A DNA stretch of 6,813 nt from an uncultured Verrucomicrobiota bacterium (GTDB taxonomy: Bacteria; Verrucomicrobiota; Kiritimatiellia; RFP12; UBA1067). Position 1 is the stretch's first letter. Each line of letters begins with the position of its first letter. Position numbers and translations under genes: made by a program. Positions 5,096-6,813 of the stretch are shown here, piece by piece. The stretch covers positions 1 through 6,813 of the forward strand of contig CAMPAF010000167.1 of NCBI GenBank assembly GCA_946631535.1, given 5' to 3'. Below the pieces are notes generated by a model. It was not told the origin of the DNA. It saw only the letters and a program-made list of their open reading frames with translations, and did no database searches.

Positions 5096-6813
5096 ATGAA
5101 AAAAATCGCGATTGACCATGTCTCCTCTGCCCGGTCGCTGGGATCCGGCTGCATTCTCCTTTTTTCGGCGCTGCTCGCCGCCGCTTGCGCGGCCGCGCCG
5201 TCGTTCCGCGCGGCGAAGCCCGTGTGGCCGGAAGGCCGCGAGACGCGCATGAACGACTTTGTCGTGTTCCGCGCGTCATTCGAGGCGAAGGACGGCGAGA
5301 AGCCGATCCTGCGCGTGACGGGATCGTCCGTGTACCGCATCTGCCTGAACGGCGATTTCGCGGGATACGGTCCGGCGAGGGCGGCGAAGGGATTCTTCCG
5401 CGTGGACGAGTGGCCGCTCGACGCGAGGGAAGGGCGGAACGACCTGTCGATCGAGGTCTCGGCCTACAACTGCAACAACTACTACATCGCGGAGTGGCCC
5501 GGCTTCCTGCAGGCCGAGGTGGTCGTTGGCGACCGCGTGCTGGCGGCGACTTGCGGGAAGGAAAGCTGCGCGCAGTGCGAGTTCGGGGCGGCCTGCTTCA
5601 GGGCCTGCGAGATGCCGCGCGTGACGAAATGCTCGCGCTACAGCTTCCAGCGCGCTTTCGGCGAGGCGTACCGCCTGGCGATCGGCTGGAGAGGCAAGGC
5701 GCTCCAGCTCGCGGAGCAGCCGGCCGTTCCGCTCGTCGAGCGCATCGCGCCGCTGCCGGACTTCCCCCTGACGAGGCTCTCCGCGCCGATCGCGGCGACG
5801 AAGGTGAGCAGGAAGGACCAGATCAAGTACCGTCCCATCCGCTCGGTGGACGACCACGAGCCGACGTTCAAGCTCTACGAGGCGAACACGCTGGAGGTCA
5901 ACATCTGGCGAGAGCTGCAGCACGTGGATGTGCAGCTCCTCGACGGCAAGGTGTCCTGCAAAGGCAGGGCCGCTCTTCCAGACGGCAGCGGATTCATCTT
6001 CGACGTCGGCTTCAACGAGTCGGGATTCCCGGGCGTCACCGTCTCCTGCACGAAGCCGGGGCGGCTGTGGATGGCGTTCGACGAGATACTGCAGGACGGT
6101 AAGGTGAACCCGCTGCGCTACGGCGTGGCGAACGGCATCGTGTGGGACCTCCAGCCTGGGCGCTACCGCCTTGAGGCGTTCGAGCCTTACACGTTCCGCT
6201 ACCTGCACGTGTTCGCGCTGGGCGGCGACTTCGAGCTGTCCGACGCCTACGTTCGCGGCTACAAGAACCCGGAGGCCAAGAAGGCGACGTTCGCGTCGTC
6301 CGACCCTGCGCTCGACAAGATATTCGCCGCGGCGCGCGAGACGTTTGCGCAGAACGCCGTGGACGTGTTCACGGACTGCCCTAGCCGCGAGCGCGCCGGC
6401 TGGCTGTGCGACAGCTTCTTCACGGGCAGGAGCAACCTCCTCTTCACCGGCAACACGGACCTTGAGCGCCTGTTCATCCAGAACTACATCCTGCCCAAGT
6501 CCTTCCCCGAGCTGCCGGACGGCGCGATCCCCATGTGCTATCCTTCCGACCACCCCAACCACAACTTCATTCCCAACTGGGCGATGTGGTTCGTGATCGA
6601 GGTGGACGAGTACCTGGCGCGCAGCGGCGACCGCGCGACGGTGGACGCCCTCAAGCCGCGCCTCGTGAAGCTCATCGACTACCTCAAGACGTTCCGCAAC
6701 CCGGACGGCCTCCTCGAGAAGCTGCCGGCGTGGGTGTTCGTGGAGTGGAGCATGGCCAACAAGCTCGTGCAGGACGTGAACTACCCGTCCAACATGACGT
6801 GGGCCGAGGTGCT
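5096..6813 (+). CDS. Exported GH78-type alpha-L-rhamnosidase-like protein (cut by right edge)
   Basis: The first 572 codons of an exported glycoside hydrolase resembling GH78 alpha-L-rhamnosidases, which release terminal L-rhamnose from glycans; the frame is open to the window end. The N-terminus MKK, then a hydrophobic run at about 18-34, is a signal peptide; C31 after LAAA is a poor lipobox, so lipidation is uncertain. Residues about 55-145 look like an N-terminal carbohydrate-binding beta domain (VYRICLNGDFAGYGPAR, 79-95). From about 400 the (alpha/alpha)6 catalytic domain begins with DCPSRERAGWLCD (427-439). D427, E432 and D439 have the spacing of the conserved acidic trio of GH78 enzymes, with E432 the likely general acid. 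PNWAMWFV (493-500) and FVEW (548-551) continue the family pattern. The general-base glutamate should lie beyond the edge. A cluster of six cysteines (153-179) is unusual. The start at 5096 fits the signal peptide and the promoter 6 nt upstream. Confidence 0.85.
   Translation, partial: MKKIAIDHVSSARSLGSGCILLFSALLAAACAAAPSFRAAKPVWPEGRETRMNDFVVFRASFEAKDGEKPILRVTGSSVYRICLNGDFAGYGPARAAKGFFRVDEWPLDAREGRNDLSIEVSAYNCNNYYIAEWPGFLQAEVVVGDRVLAATCGKESCAQCEFGAACFRACEMPRVTKCSRYSFQRAFGEAYRLAIGWRGKALQLAEQPAVPLVERIAPLPDFPLTRLSAPIAATKVSRKDQIKYRPIRSVDDHEPTFKLYEANTLEVNIWRELQHVDVQLLDGKVSCKGRAALPDGSGFIFDVGFNESGFPGVTVSCTKPGRLWMAFDEILQDGKVNPLRYGVANGIVWDLQPGRYRLEAFEPYTFRYLHVFALGGDFELSDAYVRGYKNPEAKKATFASSDPALDKIFAAARETFAQNAVDVFTDCPSRERAGWLCDSFFTGRSNLLFTGNTDLERLFIQNYILPKSFPELPDGAIPMCYPSDHPNHNFIPNWAMWFVIEVDEYLARSGDRATVDALKPRLVKLIDYLKTFRNPDGLLEKLPAWVFVEWSMANKLVQDVNYPSNMTWAEV

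Noticed and set aside
5276..6562. A 428-residue minus-strand open frame
   Set aside because: It is antisense to the GH78-like gene; its Arg/Ala/Val-rich composition is typical of high-GC shadow frames, and no domain is recognisable.

Overview
The window is GC-rich, densely coding bacterial DNA with two divergent blocks separated by a 108-bp promoter region (2281-2388). The mix of secreted glycan-active proteins, small lipoproteins and good Shine-Dalgarno sites alongside apparently leaderless starts suggests a Gram-negative-type, polysaccharide-degrading anaerobe. A PVC-superphylum lineage such as Kiritimatiellota, Lentisphaerota or Verrucomicrobiota is my best guess. This is inferred from gene style; there is no rRNA or other marker to prove it.

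Left block (minus strand, read from 2280 down to 1): two tandem, mutually similar small lipoproteins overlap by ATGA. An aminotransferase of the HisC family follows after 11 bp, and after a 67-bp gap comes the start of a phenylacetate-CoA ligase (PaaK) that runs off the left edge. A near-consensus sigma70-type promoter (TTGCCA-17-TAGAAT) sits directly in front of the first lipoprotein. The hisC-paaK pairing could be histidine synthesis next to an unrelated ligase, or an arylacetate/aromatic amino acid route. The 67-bp gap carries four tandem heptamers.

Right block (plus strand, 2389 to the right edge): an exported LamG-plus-BNR (sialidase-fold) protein, then after a single base an aldose-1-epimerase/YeaD-like mutarotase with a signal peptide, then a separately promoted exported GH78-type alpha-L-rhamnosidase-like enzyme cut by the right edge. 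Together they look like a small extracytoplasmic glycan-processing cluster: two putative glycan-active enzymes plus a mutarotase that could interconvert anomers of released sugars.

The most notable observations are: (1) two promoters whose -10 hexamer lies exactly 6 nt from the ATG, predicting leaderless mRNAs; (2) a shared TATGGTAYAAT extended -10 in front of both plus-strand units; (3) a second, well-formed ribosome binding site and ATG inside the mutarotase gene, just where the conserved enzyme begins, allowing secreted and cytosolic forms; (4) an identical 17-nt hairpin-forming segment at the same offset in the signal-peptide codons of two adjacent unrelated genes; (5) a BNR protein lacking the sialidase RIP arginine; and (6) an unassigned tandem lipoprotein family. 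I saw no clearly new multi-gene system, no CRISPR array, no transposon and no RNA gene.
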